The notes under the pieces are model-generated. The model had not been told where the DNA came from. It did not search any database and saw only the letters and a list, made by a program, of their open reading frames with translations. From positions 1 to 8,738 of the forward strand of contig CAZVTU010000025.1 of the NCBI GenBank assembly GCA_964630295.1: a DNA stretch of 8,738 nucleotides, in the 5' to 3' direction. Positions 1-5,305 of this stretch are shown here, piece after piece (the stretch's first letter is position 1; each line of letters opens with the position of its first letter). The position numbers and the translations under genes were made by a program. The DNA comes from CAZVTU01 sp964630295. GTDB lineage: Bacteria > Patescibacteriota > Minisyncoccia > Minisyncoccales > RBG-13-42-11.

Positions 1-6
1 TAGAAT
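1..6 (+). promoter_or_regulatory. -10 box of the gene at 15
   Basis: TAGAAT at the extreme left edge lies 8 nt before the ATG at 15. The same arrangement (hexamer, 6-8 nt, ATG) recurs at three other genes here, which supports calling it a -10 box that gives a leaderless or nearly leaderless mRNA. The -35 region lies outside the window and cannot be checked. Confidence 0.45.
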
Positions 7-14
7 AAAATAAT

Positions 15-344
15 ATGAGATTAAGCTTTATACCAGAAACTTTTTTGGGTAAATGTTCGGTTGCATTAATTATTGCGATGCCGATATTTCTTTATATCGG
101 TATGTCATTTGTAAGTTTTTATGAATCTGTTCCGGCCGGAAAAACAATACTGAATGATATTGTTGCAAGACCAGGGATAGCCTTGCCGATGTTGGCTGGG
201 TTTGTTTGCGGAATCGCAGCTTTTTTCACCGGTATAATGGACATCATAAAAAAGAAAGATTCTTCTATTCTTGTATTTTTATCTAGCGCAATGGGATTCC
301 TTATGCTACTCTGGTGTTTTGCCGAAGTTTTATTTCCACATTAA
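15..344 (+). CDS. Small three-helix membrane protein of unknown function
   Basis: This 109-residue protein has three hydrophobic stretches, at about residues 15-35, 51-75 and 83-106. A short basic loop, KKKD near residue 80, separates the second and third. The third helix runs into the C-terminus FAEVLFPH, which ends exactly at the membrane edge. No catalytic motif is visible. The style matches small conserved membrane proteins common in Patescibacteria, but I cannot name a family or function. The ATG at 15 has no Shine-Dalgarno site; a TAGAAT box sits 8 nt upstream, so a leaderless mRNA is likely. The gene appears monocistronic, because a terminator follows at 391-413 before the next promoter. 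Confidence 0.75.
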   Translation: MRLSFIPETFLGKCSVALIIAMPIFLYIGMSFVSFYESVPAGKTILNDIVARPGIALPMLAGFVCGIAAFFTGIMDIIKKKDSSILVFLSSAMGFLMLLWCFAEVLFPH

Positions 345-390
345 ACGGGTTCTGTCCAAAAAATAATTTGTTAAGGCTCATCATCAACAG

Positions 391-413
391 AATCGCCAAG
401 AAGGCGGTTTTTT
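391..413 (+). terminator. Intrinsic terminator after the 109-aa membrane protein gene
   Basis: AATCGCC (391-397) pairs with GGCGGTT (403-409) around a 5-nt AAGAA loop, with one T-G wobble. Six T residues run through 408-413. It insulates the upstream gene from the ferritin-like/ABC operon. It also overlaps the presumed -35 region of the next promoter, a compact arrangement. Confidence 0.7.
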
Positions 414-421
414 GGTATAAT
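393..421 (+). promoter_or_regulatory. Promoter of the ferritin-like/ABC exporter operon
   Basis: A perfect TATAAT lies at 416-421, preceded by TTTGG, giving an extended -10 like the one at 4506-4516. A 17-nt spacer separates it from TCGCCA (393-398), which matches TTGACA at four of six positions. The predicted start near 428 gives a leader of about 49 nt before the ATG at 477. That leader is very AT-rich and has no Shine-Dalgarno site. A second possible -10 (TATAAA, 441-446) is less convincing. Confidence 0.6.
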
Positions 422-476
422 AAAGAGCGTCAAGGTCAGATATAAATTACAAAAATAATAAAAATATTTTAAAAAT

Positions 477-698
477 ATGGATAATAAAACTTTAAAAAGT
501 TTAAGAGAAGATTTGATAGGGGAATTAGGTGCTATAAACCAATATCAAGAACACATCGATGAGACCGATGATGAGGAAGTTAAAAAAATTTTAGGTCATA
601 TCAGAGATGACGAAAAAGAACATTTTGCCGAATTAACAAAAATTATTAGAAAATTAGATGGAACCCAAGAAGAAAAGTTTCAAAAAGAAGAGTTGTAG
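477..698 (+). CDS. Short ferritin-like protein, EncFtn-like half-bundle
   Basis: This 73-residue all-helical protein has two helices (about 4-28 and 31-60) and a charged tail. E16 in the first helix and the E46-x-x-H49 pair in the second have the spacing (30 and 33 residues) of the ferroxidase ligands of Rhodospirillum rubrum encapsulated ferritin (E32, E62, H65, from memory). The segment around ILGH-RDDEKEH also closely resembles that family. Such half-bundles must dimerise to form a di-iron site, so iron binding or oxidation is the likely role. There is no recognisable encapsulin-targeting tail; the protein ends in acidic and lysine residues, and no encapsulin gene is in view. It could instead be a minimal rubrerythrin-like protein. 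It sits 12 nt upstream of the ABC ATPase gene, probably in one operon. Confidence 0.75.
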   Translation: MDNKTLKSLREDLIGELGAINQYQEHIDETDDEEVKKILGHIRDDEKEHFAELTKIIRKLDGTQEEKFQKEEL

Positions 699-710
699 AA
701 ATGAGAGAGA

Positions 711-1703
711 ATGTTAGCAATTGAAGTAAAAAATCTAACTAAAAATTTTAATGGATTAAAAGCAGTAAACAGCATCTCCTTCAAAGTTAAAGAAGGAGAA
801 ATTTTCGGGTTATTGGGGCCTAACGGAGCCGGGAAAACGACAACGGTAAAAATATTAACCACCTTGCTGAAGCCGACGAAAGGAAAGGCTAATGTTTGGG
901 GATACGATATTTTGACACAGAGAGACGAGGTGAGAAATTCTATTGGGATTGTTTTTCAAGAGCCGGCCCTAGACAATCGCTTAACCGGGTATGAAAATTT
1001 AGATTTTCATGCCAGGTTGTACGGATTGAATAAAACAAAGAGAGAAGAAAGAATTAAAGAAGTATTAAATTTGGTTGAACTTCAGGATAAGGCAAAAGTT
1101 TTGGTTAAAAATTATTCCGGGGGAATGCAGAGAAGATTGGAAATTGCCAGAGGCTTGATGCATTATCCTAAAGTTTTATTTCTAGATGAACCTACTTTAG
1201 GGCTGGATACCCAAACGCGGCGTCATATCTGGGATTATATTTTAAAATTAAACCAAAAAGAGGGAACAACCATTATTTTGACTACTCATTATATGGAAGA
1301 AGCTGATTTCCTTTGCCAGAGAACGGCTATTATTGATTTTGGGAAGATTATTGTCAATGACACTCCCTTCAATTTAAAGAACATTTTAGGCGGAGACGTG
1401 CTTTCCATTGAAGCCGAACCGGTTAAAGAAGCTTTCAGTGTTTTTCAAGAGTTTCCCTGGGTTAAAAAAGTTAGCCGGCATAACGGATTTATTGATTTAA
1501 ACGTTGAACAGGGAGAAAAGAAAATTCCCTTATTAATGAAAATAGACCAAAAAGAGAAAGGGTTTGAGATAAAATCAGTAAATCTCAGAAAGCCAACCTT
1601 AGAGGATGTGTTTTTGCATTTTACCGGCAAAACTATCAGGGAGAGAGAAGCCAGCCAGTCAGAGAAAAACAAAATGGTGATGCAAAGAAGATTTAAAAGA
1701 TAA
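711..1703 (+). CDS. ABC exporter ATP-binding protein, DrrA type
   Basis: This 330-residue cytoplasmic ATPase powers the ABC-2 permease encoded immediately downstream. Visible motifs are Walker A GPNGAGKTT (36-44), Q-loop Q83, signature YSGGMQ (135-140), Walker B VLFLDE (155-160), D-loop LGLD (163-166) and switch histidine H193. After the nucleotide-binding domain comes a C-terminal extension (about 225-305) that ends in PTLEDVFLHFTGK, the hallmark of the daunorubicin-resistance (DrrA/CcmA) exporter group, followed by a basic tail. The length is normal for that group. The substrate cannot be read from the sequence; relatives export drugs, lipids or polysaccharides. The gene starts 12 nt after the ferritin-like gene and ends 1 nt before the permease start, so co-transcription is likely. 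Confidence 0.93.
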   Translation: MLAIEVKNLTKNFNGLKAVNSISFKVKEGEIFGLLGPNGAGKTTTVKILTTLLKPTKGKANVWGYDILTQRDEVRNSIGIVFQEPALDNRLTGYENLDFHARLYGLNKTKREERIKEVLNLVELQDKAKVLVKNYSGGMQRRLEIARGLMHYPKVLFLDEPTLGLDTQTRRHIWDYILKLNQKEGTTIILTTHYMEEADFLCQRTAIIDFGKIIVNDTPFNLKNILGGDVLSIEAEPVKEAFSVFQEFPWVKKVSRHNGFIDLNVEQGEKKIPLLMKIDQKEKGFEIKSVNLRKPTLEDVFLHFTGKTIREREASQSEKNKMVMQRRFKR

Positions 1704-1704
1704 T

Positions 1705-2475
1705 ATGCTGTCAAAAAATTTAGAAACAATTTACGTAATGTGGCTAAGAGAAATGAAAAGGTTTTTCAGGGCAAAGAGCCGGCTGGTCGGAACCCTAGCT
1801 ATGCCTTTTTTCTTTCTTCTGGCTATGGGTTTTGGCTTAAGGCCCAGTCTTAATTTCCCGGGCATGCCTCAAAATATTAACTATCTTGATTTTTTGGTTC
1901 CGGGAATTATTGGCATGACCATGCTTTTTAATTCTATGTTTGCGGGCATTTCTGTTTTATGGGACAAAGAGTTCGGCTTTCTTAAGGAAATAATGGTTTC
2001 TCCGGCCAAAAGGCCGGCAATTGTCTTGGGTAGAATTGCCGGAGGAGTAACAACTGCTCTTTTTCAAGGATTTTTGCTTTTAATTATTTCTCTTTTTTTG
2101 GGTTTTCACATCGTAAATCTTTTCGGCGTATTTTTAGCTCTTATCTTTATGATTTTAATCGGCATCGGATTTATCGGCTTTGGCATATCCATAGCTTCGG
2201 TTATGGAGGATACCCAGGGATTTTCTTTAATTATGCAACTTATCGTTTTTCCCATTTTTCTTTTGTCCGGCATTTTCTTTCCGGTTTCTAATTTTCCCTT
2301 TTGGCTGAGAACCATTGCCTTGGCTGACCCCTTAACTTATGGAGTAGATGGATTAAGAGGAGCTTTGATTAATTTTTCTCAAATCTCTTTGCCTTTAAAT
2401 TTAATTATTCTTTCGTTGTTCGCTCTCTCAATGGTAGTGTTGGGCTCCTGGTTGTTCAGTAAATCTCAGGTTTAG
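1705..2475 (+). CDS. ABC-2 type exporter permease
   Basis: This 256-residue inner-membrane protein has six predicted helices (about 26-44, 62-86, 108-132, 136-163, 172-194, 229-252). The N-terminal amphipathic stretch WLREMKRFFRAKSR and the cytoplasmic block with KEFGFLKEIMVSPAKRP (about 88-104) are typical of ABC-2 permeases. So is the C-terminal LSGIFFPVSNFP...LADPLTYGVDGLRG region. The length matches the family. It forms a transporter with the ATPase encoded directly upstream, where a single base separates the stop and start codons and suggests translational coupling. The substrate is unknown. No clear terminator follows; the next gene has its own promoter-like element. Confidence 0.92.
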   Translation: MLSKNLETIYVMWLREMKRFFRAKSRLVGTLAMPFFFLLAMGFGLRPSLNFPGMPQNINYLDFLVPGIIGMTMLFNSMFAGISVLWDKEFGFLKEIMVSPAKRPAIVLGRIAGGVTTALFQGFLLLIISLFLGFHIVNLFGVFLALIFMILIGIGFIGFGISIASVMEDTQGFSLIMQLIVFPIFLLSGIFFPVSNFPFWLRTIALADPLTYGVDGLRGALINFSQISLPLNLIILSLFALSMVVLGSWLFSKSQV

Positions 2476-2476
2476 C

Positions 2477-2505
2477 TTGCAGAAAGGGGATTTCTTTAGT
2501 AAAGT
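2477..2505 (+). promoter_or_regulatory. Promoter of the first four-helix membrane protein gene
   Basis: TTGCAG (2477-2482), a 17-nt spacer, and TAAAGT (2500-2505) lie 8 nt before the ATG at 2514. Each box alone is weak. However, the stretch TTCTTTAGTAAAGT closely resembles TTCTTTGGTAGAAT at the same place before the paralogous gene at 4523. That conservation is the main support. The mRNA would be leaderless or nearly so. Confidence 0.45.
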
Positions 2506-2513
2506 AAAACAAG

Positions 2514-2957
2514 ATGAGTAAAGCTTTAATATTAACGTTCTGGATATTGGTGGGAATTTTTTTGGTAGTATTGAGTGAACTTTTTATTCCGGTTTTTCAA
2601 GATTTACTTAGGGGCTCTTTATTATTTTTAGTGCCAATTGCTGTTTTCTTTTCGTTTGGGGTGGCATTGATAGTTTTGACCCTGAAAGAAAGGATAGAAG
2701 GGGCGTCTAAAAAATTTTTATTATTAACCGGAGCTTCGGCTGCCGGTTTTTTTGTTTTTGTTTTCTTGCACAACGCTTTTTATGCTATATCTACGGTAAC
2801 CGGTGACATTATGATATTAAATTATTTAATAGAAGGCCTTGGCGTTGTTTTCTTTATTACGGCAGTTTTTATCTGCTCTCTGGGATTTTTGACCGGGATG
2901 GTAGGGAGTATAGTTTTGTTTATCAAGAAAAGAAAGGGTTGGGAGATAGTTAATTGA
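2514..2957 (+). CDS. Four-helix membrane protein, copy 1 of a paralogous pair
   Basis: This 147-residue protein has four hydrophobic segments (about 6-28, 36-57, 67-93, 107-136) and a short basic tail. It is paralogous to the protein at 4523-4990: about 66 of 134 aligned residues are identical, with no internal gap. Shared blocks include DLxRGSxLFLxP, KKFLxLTGAS, LHNAFYA, ILNYxIEGL and GSIV. The invariant LTGAS and LHNAFYA motifs lie in or beside the third helix, suggesting a specific function and not generic membrane filler. I recognise the style as recurrent in Patescibacteria but know no function. The gene follows the ABC operon by 38 nt and probably has its own promoter. It ends 2 nt before the bidirectional terminator at 2960-3002. 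Confidence 0.85.
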   Translation: MSKALILTFWILVGIFLVVLSELFIPVFQDLLRGSLLFLVPIAVFFSFGVALIVLTLKERIEGASKKFLLLTGASAAGFFVFVFLHNAFYAISTVTGDIMILNYLIEGLGVVFFITAVFICSLGFLTGMVGSIVLFIKKRKGWEIVN

Positions 2958-2959
2958 TT

Positions 2960-3002
2960 TAAAACAAAACCCGCCGCGTTGAACGCGGCGGGTTTTGTTT
3001 TA
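2960..3002. terminator. Bidirectional terminator between convergent genes
   Basis: This is a perfect 21-bp inverted repeat (2960-2980 with 2982-3002) around a single central G; in practice the loop will be several bases. The GC-rich core CCCGCCGCG is flanked by AAAACAAAA on the left and TTTTGTTTT on the right, so a U-rich tract follows the hairpin on both strands. It lies between the membrane protein gene (+, stop 2957) and the zinc-ribbon gene (-, stop 3010) and can terminate both. Confidence 0.9.
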
Positions 3003-3009
3003 TTCCGAT

Positions 3010-3195
3010 TTATCTTCCAAATCTTTGGTTTCTTCGTCTCGCCCAACAATCTCTACAGTAAATTGGTCTATCCGGAGCTGGCTGAAAGGGAAGTTCAGTA
3101 ATTTCTTTCCCACATTCAGAGCATTTCCAATTTCCTTGAACCATTTCCCGAGGAGTAAAACCTCCACGAGATTTGTCAAATTTTTTGAAGGCCAT
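3010..3195 (-). CDS. Small CxxC/CxxC zinc-ribbon protein
   Basis: This 61-residue protein has C25-S-E-C28 and C47-R-D-C50, a four-cysteine site that should bind one zinc. Between the pairs lies GKEITELPF followed by DRPIY, the pattern of the CxxC-x17-CxxC domain family, here with 18 residues between pairs. The N-terminus (KKFDKSRGGF) and C-terminus (WARRRNQRFGR) are basic and rich in arginine, glycine and aromatic residues, which suggests nucleic-acid or ribosome contact; that role is inference. Such proteins are frequent in Patescibacteria and some anaerobes, and their function is unknown. The ATG at 3195 has no Shine-Dalgarno site. A terminator-like hairpin lies 28 nt upstream and a strong promoter further up (3530-3558), so the leader may regulate expression. 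Confidence 0.87.
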   Translation of the reverse strand: MAFKKFDKSRGGFTPREMVQGNWKCSECGKEITELPFQPAPDRPIYCRDCWARRRNQRFGR

Positions 3196-3218
3196 AATGA
3201 TTTTTATTAACTTGAAAT

Positions 3219-3248
3219 AAAAAGCGACCTTGATGATTCTAAGTCGCT
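3219..3248 (-). terminator. Terminator-like hairpin upstream of the zinc-ribbon gene
   Basis: Read on the minus strand, AGCGAC (3248-3243) pairs with GTCGCT (3228-3223) across a 14-nt loop, and four T residues then A and TTT follow. The 6-bp stem is modest. An alternative 6-bp stem, CTAAGT (3256-3251) with ACTTAG (3244-3239), shares bases 3243-3244 with it and would exclude it. The upstream arm of that stem lies mostly in the 53-nt repeat. This is the geometry of a terminator/antiterminator switch, although no ligand or leader peptide is evident. Confidence 0.45.
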
Positions 3249-3251
3249 CTA

Positions 3252-3304
3252 CTTAGTTCCAAAGGAACCAAGGTTCTGAGATGTGAAGCATCTCACGGTT
3301 CTTA
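3252..3304. repeat. 53-nt hairpin-rich repeat, left copy
   Basis: This 53-nt sequence is identical to 3405-3457. It contains GTTCC-AAA-GGAAC and TGAGATG-(5 nt)-CATCTCA inverted repeats, and a GGAACC/GGTTCT pairing that competes with the first. It ends exactly at the first N of the scaffold gap. Confidence 0.85.
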
Positions 3305-3404
3305 NNNNNNNNNNNNNNNNNNNNNNNNNNNNNNNNNNNNNNNNNNNNNNNNNNNNNNNNNNNNNNNNNNNNNNNNNNNNNNNNNNNNNNNNNNNNNNNN
3401 NNNN
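3305..3404. other. Assembly gap (100 N)
   Basis: There are exactly 100 unknown bases, a size commonly used as a placeholder for gaps of unknown length. The gap begins immediately after one 53-nt copy and ends immediately before another. It therefore most likely hides further tandem copies, or nothing at all if the two contig ends simply overlap. Confidence 0.97.
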
Positions 3405-3457
3405 CTTAGTTCCAAAGGAACCAAGGTTCTGAGATGTGAAGCATCTCACGGTTCTTA
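3405..3457. repeat. 53-nt hairpin-rich repeat, right copy
   Basis: This is a perfect copy of 3252-3304 and starts at the first base after the N gap. It has the same internal hairpins. The unique sequence after it (from 3458) leads to the minus-strand promoter at 3530-3558, so this copy would be transcribed first. Confidence 0.85.
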
Positions 3458-3529
3458 TTTGGGCCTTCGCTAATTTCTGCGATAATTAAAGACTTAATTT
3501 AAGACACTACGACTTACGAATCTATGGTT

Positions 3530-3558
3530 ATTATACCTAATTGCTTCAATCAAGTCAA
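3530..3558 (-). promoter_or_regulatory. Strong minus-strand promoter for the repeat leader and zinc-ribbon gene
   Basis: On the minus strand, TTGACT (3558-3553), a 17-nt spacer and a perfect TATAAT (3535-3530) form a promoter matching 11 of 12 consensus bases. A G directly precedes the -10 hexamer. Transcription should begin near 3523. The nearest minus-strand gene is the zinc-ribbon protein, more than 300 nt downstream by window coordinates, so the promoter must produce a long leader or a separate RNA. Confidence 0.75.
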
Positions 3559-3591
3559 GGGTAAAGAAAGATTTAATCACAGATCCTTAAC

Positions 3592-3620
3592 TCGTCAAAA
3601 ATTTACTTTTTTGTTATAAT
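3592..3620 (+). promoter_or_regulatory. Promoter of the ATP-grasp gene
   Basis: A perfect TATAAT (3615-3620), with a 17-nt spacer to TCGTCA (3592-3597, four of six matches to TTGACA), lies 6 nt before the ATG at 3627. Transcription would start at or next to the A of the start codon, giving a leaderless mRNA. It diverges from the minus-strand promoter at 3530-3558. Confidence 0.7.
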
Positions 3621-3626
3621 TTCAGT

Positions 3627-4484
3627 ATGAATATTTGTATCATTGGACACCAAGACGAAAACTCAAGATATCTGTATGAGGAATTTCGAAAGAAAGATTT
3701 TTCTAAAGTTTTCTTGACCGATATTTCTAAACTTAATGTTAGAATATCGAATAAGAAAATAAGCGTTTATTATAAGACGGAACTAAATTGGGATGTCTAT
3801 TTACTTAGAACAGGAGCCGAAGACTCCTTTAGTTATTTGTTGGCTAATACCCTGGAGGAGAAAGCGGTGGTTTTACCTTTGTCAAAAGCTATTTTAAGTG
3901 TCGGAGATAGGGGATTGTTGGCTAAGACAATTTTTGAATCAAAATCTCTTCTTCAGCCCGTTACCTATATTTCTTCTTCAGACGAGGCAGCCAAAAGAGC
4001 AGCAATTAAATTCAAAAAAATTGCTTTAAAATTTGGCAAACATGGTGGGAAAGGAGTAGCCATAATTGATAAGCCATCAACTAGTTCTGATCTTTTAAGT
4101 ATTTTTTCTGATATCGCCAAGCCATTTTGTGTTCAAAAATTTATTGAAGGCGAAATAATCAAAACTTTAGTAGTTGGAGAAGAAGTAATCGGAATAAGAG
4201 AATACATTCCCGCTGAGGAAGAGAGGAGCCACGAAGGGAAAAAAGAATATTTAAGGTTAAAAGAAGAGGTAAAATCTGCCCTATTGAAATTTGCTAAACA
4301 TTTGGGGGCTAATCTTTTTGAAGCCGATTTAATTAAAGGAAAACGAAAGTATTTCTTAATCGATGTAAGTTTAAATCCTTATTTAAAAATGTATGCTGAC
4401 TTATCTGGAAAAAATGTAGGAGCAATTTTCGCTGACTATATTTTAAGAAACTACTCGGCTGTTCAAAAAAATTTAAATTTTTAA
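3627..4484 (+). CDS. ATP-grasp ligase-like protein (RimK/LysX type)
   Basis: This 285-residue soluble protein has an N-terminal domain that starts like a RimK preATP-grasp domain (MNICIIGH; WDVYLLRTGA at 55-64), then a central and C-terminal ATP-grasp fold. Nucleotide-binding features are the lysine and glycine loop LKFGKHGGKGV (134-144), VQKFIEGEIIKTLVVGEEVIGI (169-190) and FEADLI (231-236). The usual metal-binding E-x-N near the end is D246-V-S248, so both ligands are altered conservatively. Family members form amide or peptide bonds, adding amino acids to a carboxylate; the substrate here cannot be read. The length fits RimK-like proteins. The gene has its own promoter and probably a leaderless mRNA. 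It is followed 38 nt later by a membrane protein gene with a separate promoter. I saw no strong terminator between them. Confidence 0.78.
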   Translation: MNICIIGHQDENSRYLYEEFRKKDFSKVFLTDISKLNVRISNKKISVYYKTELNWDVYLLRTGAEDSFSYLLANTLEEKAVVLPLSKAILSVGDRGLLAKTIFESKSLLQPVTYISSSDEAAKRAAIKFKKIALKFGKHGGKGVAIIDKPSTSSDLLSIFSDIAKPFCVQKFIEGEIIKTLVVGEEVIGIREYIPAEEERSHEGKKEYLRLKEEVKSALLKFAKHLGANLFEADLIKGKRKYFLIDVSLNPYLKMYADLSGKNVGAIFADYILRNYSAVQKNLNF

Positions 4485-4505
4485 TTGTTTAATTTAAAAT
4501 AGTTC

Positions 4506-4516
4506 TTTGGTAGAAT
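4506..4516 (+). promoter_or_regulatory. Extended -10 promoter of the second four-helix membrane protein gene
   Basis: TTTGGTAGAAT ends 6 nt before the ATG at 4523. It has the same TTTGG extension as the promoter at 411-421 and resembles the element before the paralogue at 2514. No convincing -35 is present at 17 nt, as is usual for extended -10 promoters. A leaderless mRNA is expected. Confidence 0.55.
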
Positions 4517-4522
4517 AGACTA

Positions 4523-4990
4523 ATGGAGAAAAAAAGATTATTAGCTATCCTCTGGTTTTTAATAGCTACCTTTATTTTTATTGTCTTAGAGGCAACTTTA
4601 CCTTTTATAAGAGATTTATTTCGAGGCTCTAAATTGTTTCTTATTCCTCTAGTGATTTTTTGTCTACTTGGGGCAACTTTGCTAATTTTAAGTTTGAGAG
4701 AGAAAGTCAAAAATAAATTAAAAAAGTTTTTAATATTAACTGGAGCTTCGACTATTGGATTTTTCTTTTTTATTATTCTCCATAATGCTTTCTACGCTTT
4801 AAACACAATGACTAGAGAAGTTTTTATTTTGAACTACATAATAGAAGGCTTACATATAATTTTCTTTTTAATTGCGATTTTTATTTGTCCAATAGGATTT
4901 TTAATAGGGGTGATAGGTAGTATTGTAATTTTAAAGAAGGAACAAAAATCATCGACTAATAATGTATTTTATAGTAGAATTGAGCAATAA
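4523..4990 (+). CDS. Four-helix membrane protein, copy 2 of a paralogous pair
   Basis: This 155-residue protein has four hydrophobic segments (about 7-30, 37-58, 68-94, 108-137). It is about half identical to the protein at 2514-2957 over 134 aligned residues with no gaps. Shared motifs are DLFRGS, KKFLILTGAS, LHNAFYA, ILNYIIEGL, FIC and GSIV. Differences concentrate in lipid-facing positions and in the C-terminal tail, which here is longer and polar (SSTNNVFYSRIEQ). The duplication is old, since the DNA has diverged throughout. Function is unknown. The gene follows the ATP-grasp gene by 38 nt and precedes the 95-aa gene by 5 nt, so it may be co-transcribed with the latter. Confidence 0.85.
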   Translation: MEKKRLLAILWFLIATFIFIVLEATLPFIRDLFRGSKLFLIPLVIFCLLGATLLILSLREKVKNKLKKFLILTGASTIGFFFFIILHNAFYALNTMTREVFILNYIIEGLHIIFFLIAIFICPIGFLIGVIGSIVILKKEQKSSTNNVFYSRIEQ

Positions 4991-4995
4991 AGACG

Positions 4996-5283
4996 ATGTT
5001 AAAATCTAAAAATATGAGGATTAAAGAAAGTAAAAATTTAAAATATGATAAACTTCCCTGGATAGGACCTATTGAAGGATATGAAAAATTTGAACCAGAT
5101 ACGTGCTTTCTCGAGAGATTTGATTCGGTAGATGACAAGCTGATTTTATATTTTAAAAACAAAAGTCAGGCGGTTATTAGAGCGATTAATCCTGAAGGAG
5201 GAAGAGAAATCGATCTGATCGAAAGTAAATTAAATGAGTTTGTCGACAGAACCTACGAAGAAATTTTAAACGCTAGTTTTTAA
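4996..5283 (+). CDS. Hypothetical 95-aa soluble protein
   Basis: I do not recognise this family. The 95-residue protein has no membrane segment, no cysteine pair and no nucleotide-binding motif. After a basic N-terminus comes LPWIGPIEGYEKFEPDTCFLE, then a beta-rich stretch (KLILYFKNKSQAVIRAI) and a C-terminal acidic helix ending EEILNASF. This order suggests a small alpha/beta fold. Two starts are possible: the ATG at 4996, or the ATG at 5014, which would remove six lysine-rich residues; neither has a Shine-Dalgarno site. It starts 5 nt after the membrane protein gene and is closed by the terminator at 5306-5351, so it is likely the last gene of that unit. Confidence 0.68.
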   Translation: MLKSKNMRIKESKNLKYDKLPWIGPIEGYEKFEPDTCFLERFDSVDDKLILYFKNKSQAVIRAINPEGGREIDLIESKLNEFVDRTYEEILNASF

Positions 5284-5305
5284 AAGAAAATCTTTAATTA
5301 ATTAT

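Larger units (their letters stand above)
3215..3523 (-). ncRNA. Candidate structured leader RNA or small RNA with repeat hairpins
   Basis: Minus-strand transcription from the promoter at 3530-3558 should start near 3523 and run through the repeats towards the zinc-ribbon gene. In order, the RNA holds a short TCGC/GCGA hairpin (3476-3491), one or more 53-nt units each with a TGAGATG/CATCTCA stem (7 bp, 5-nt loop) and a GTTCC/GGAAC stem (5 bp, 3-nt loop), then an intrinsic-terminator-like hairpin at 3223-3248. The true length is unknown because of the N gap; with a single repeat unit it would be about 155 nt. No long credible ORF lies inside. It could be a leader that controls the zinc-ribbon gene or a free small RNA ending at the terminator. 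I match it to no known RNA class. Confidence 0.4.

Noticed and set aside
2995..3210. Plus-strand 71-codon open frame
   Set aside because: It lies antisense over the zinc-ribbon gene, whose four cysteines and family pattern make the minus strand the coding one; this frame also starts inside the terminator.
3249..3449. Minus-strand open frame spanning the N gap, with the same peptide at each end
   Set aside because: It exists only because N codons read as open. The two ends are the 53-nt repeat translated twice, in sequence better explained as hairpin-forming RNA.
3252..3457. CRISPR array
   Set aside because: Only two repeat copies are visible, at 53 nt they are long for CRISPR repeats, the intervening sequence is unknown, and no cas gene is in the window.
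3411..3457. tRNA or tmRNA fragment, because of the GGTTC-like bases
   Set aside because: There is no cloverleaf, no acceptor stem, no anticodon arm and no CCA. The pairings are simple adjacent hairpins.
4467..4482. 16-nt perfect palindrome AAAAATTTAAATTTTT at the end of the ATP-grasp gene, as a terminator or operator
   Set aside because: It is composed only of A and T, overlaps coding sequence and has a weak stem; chance is likely in this AT-rich background.
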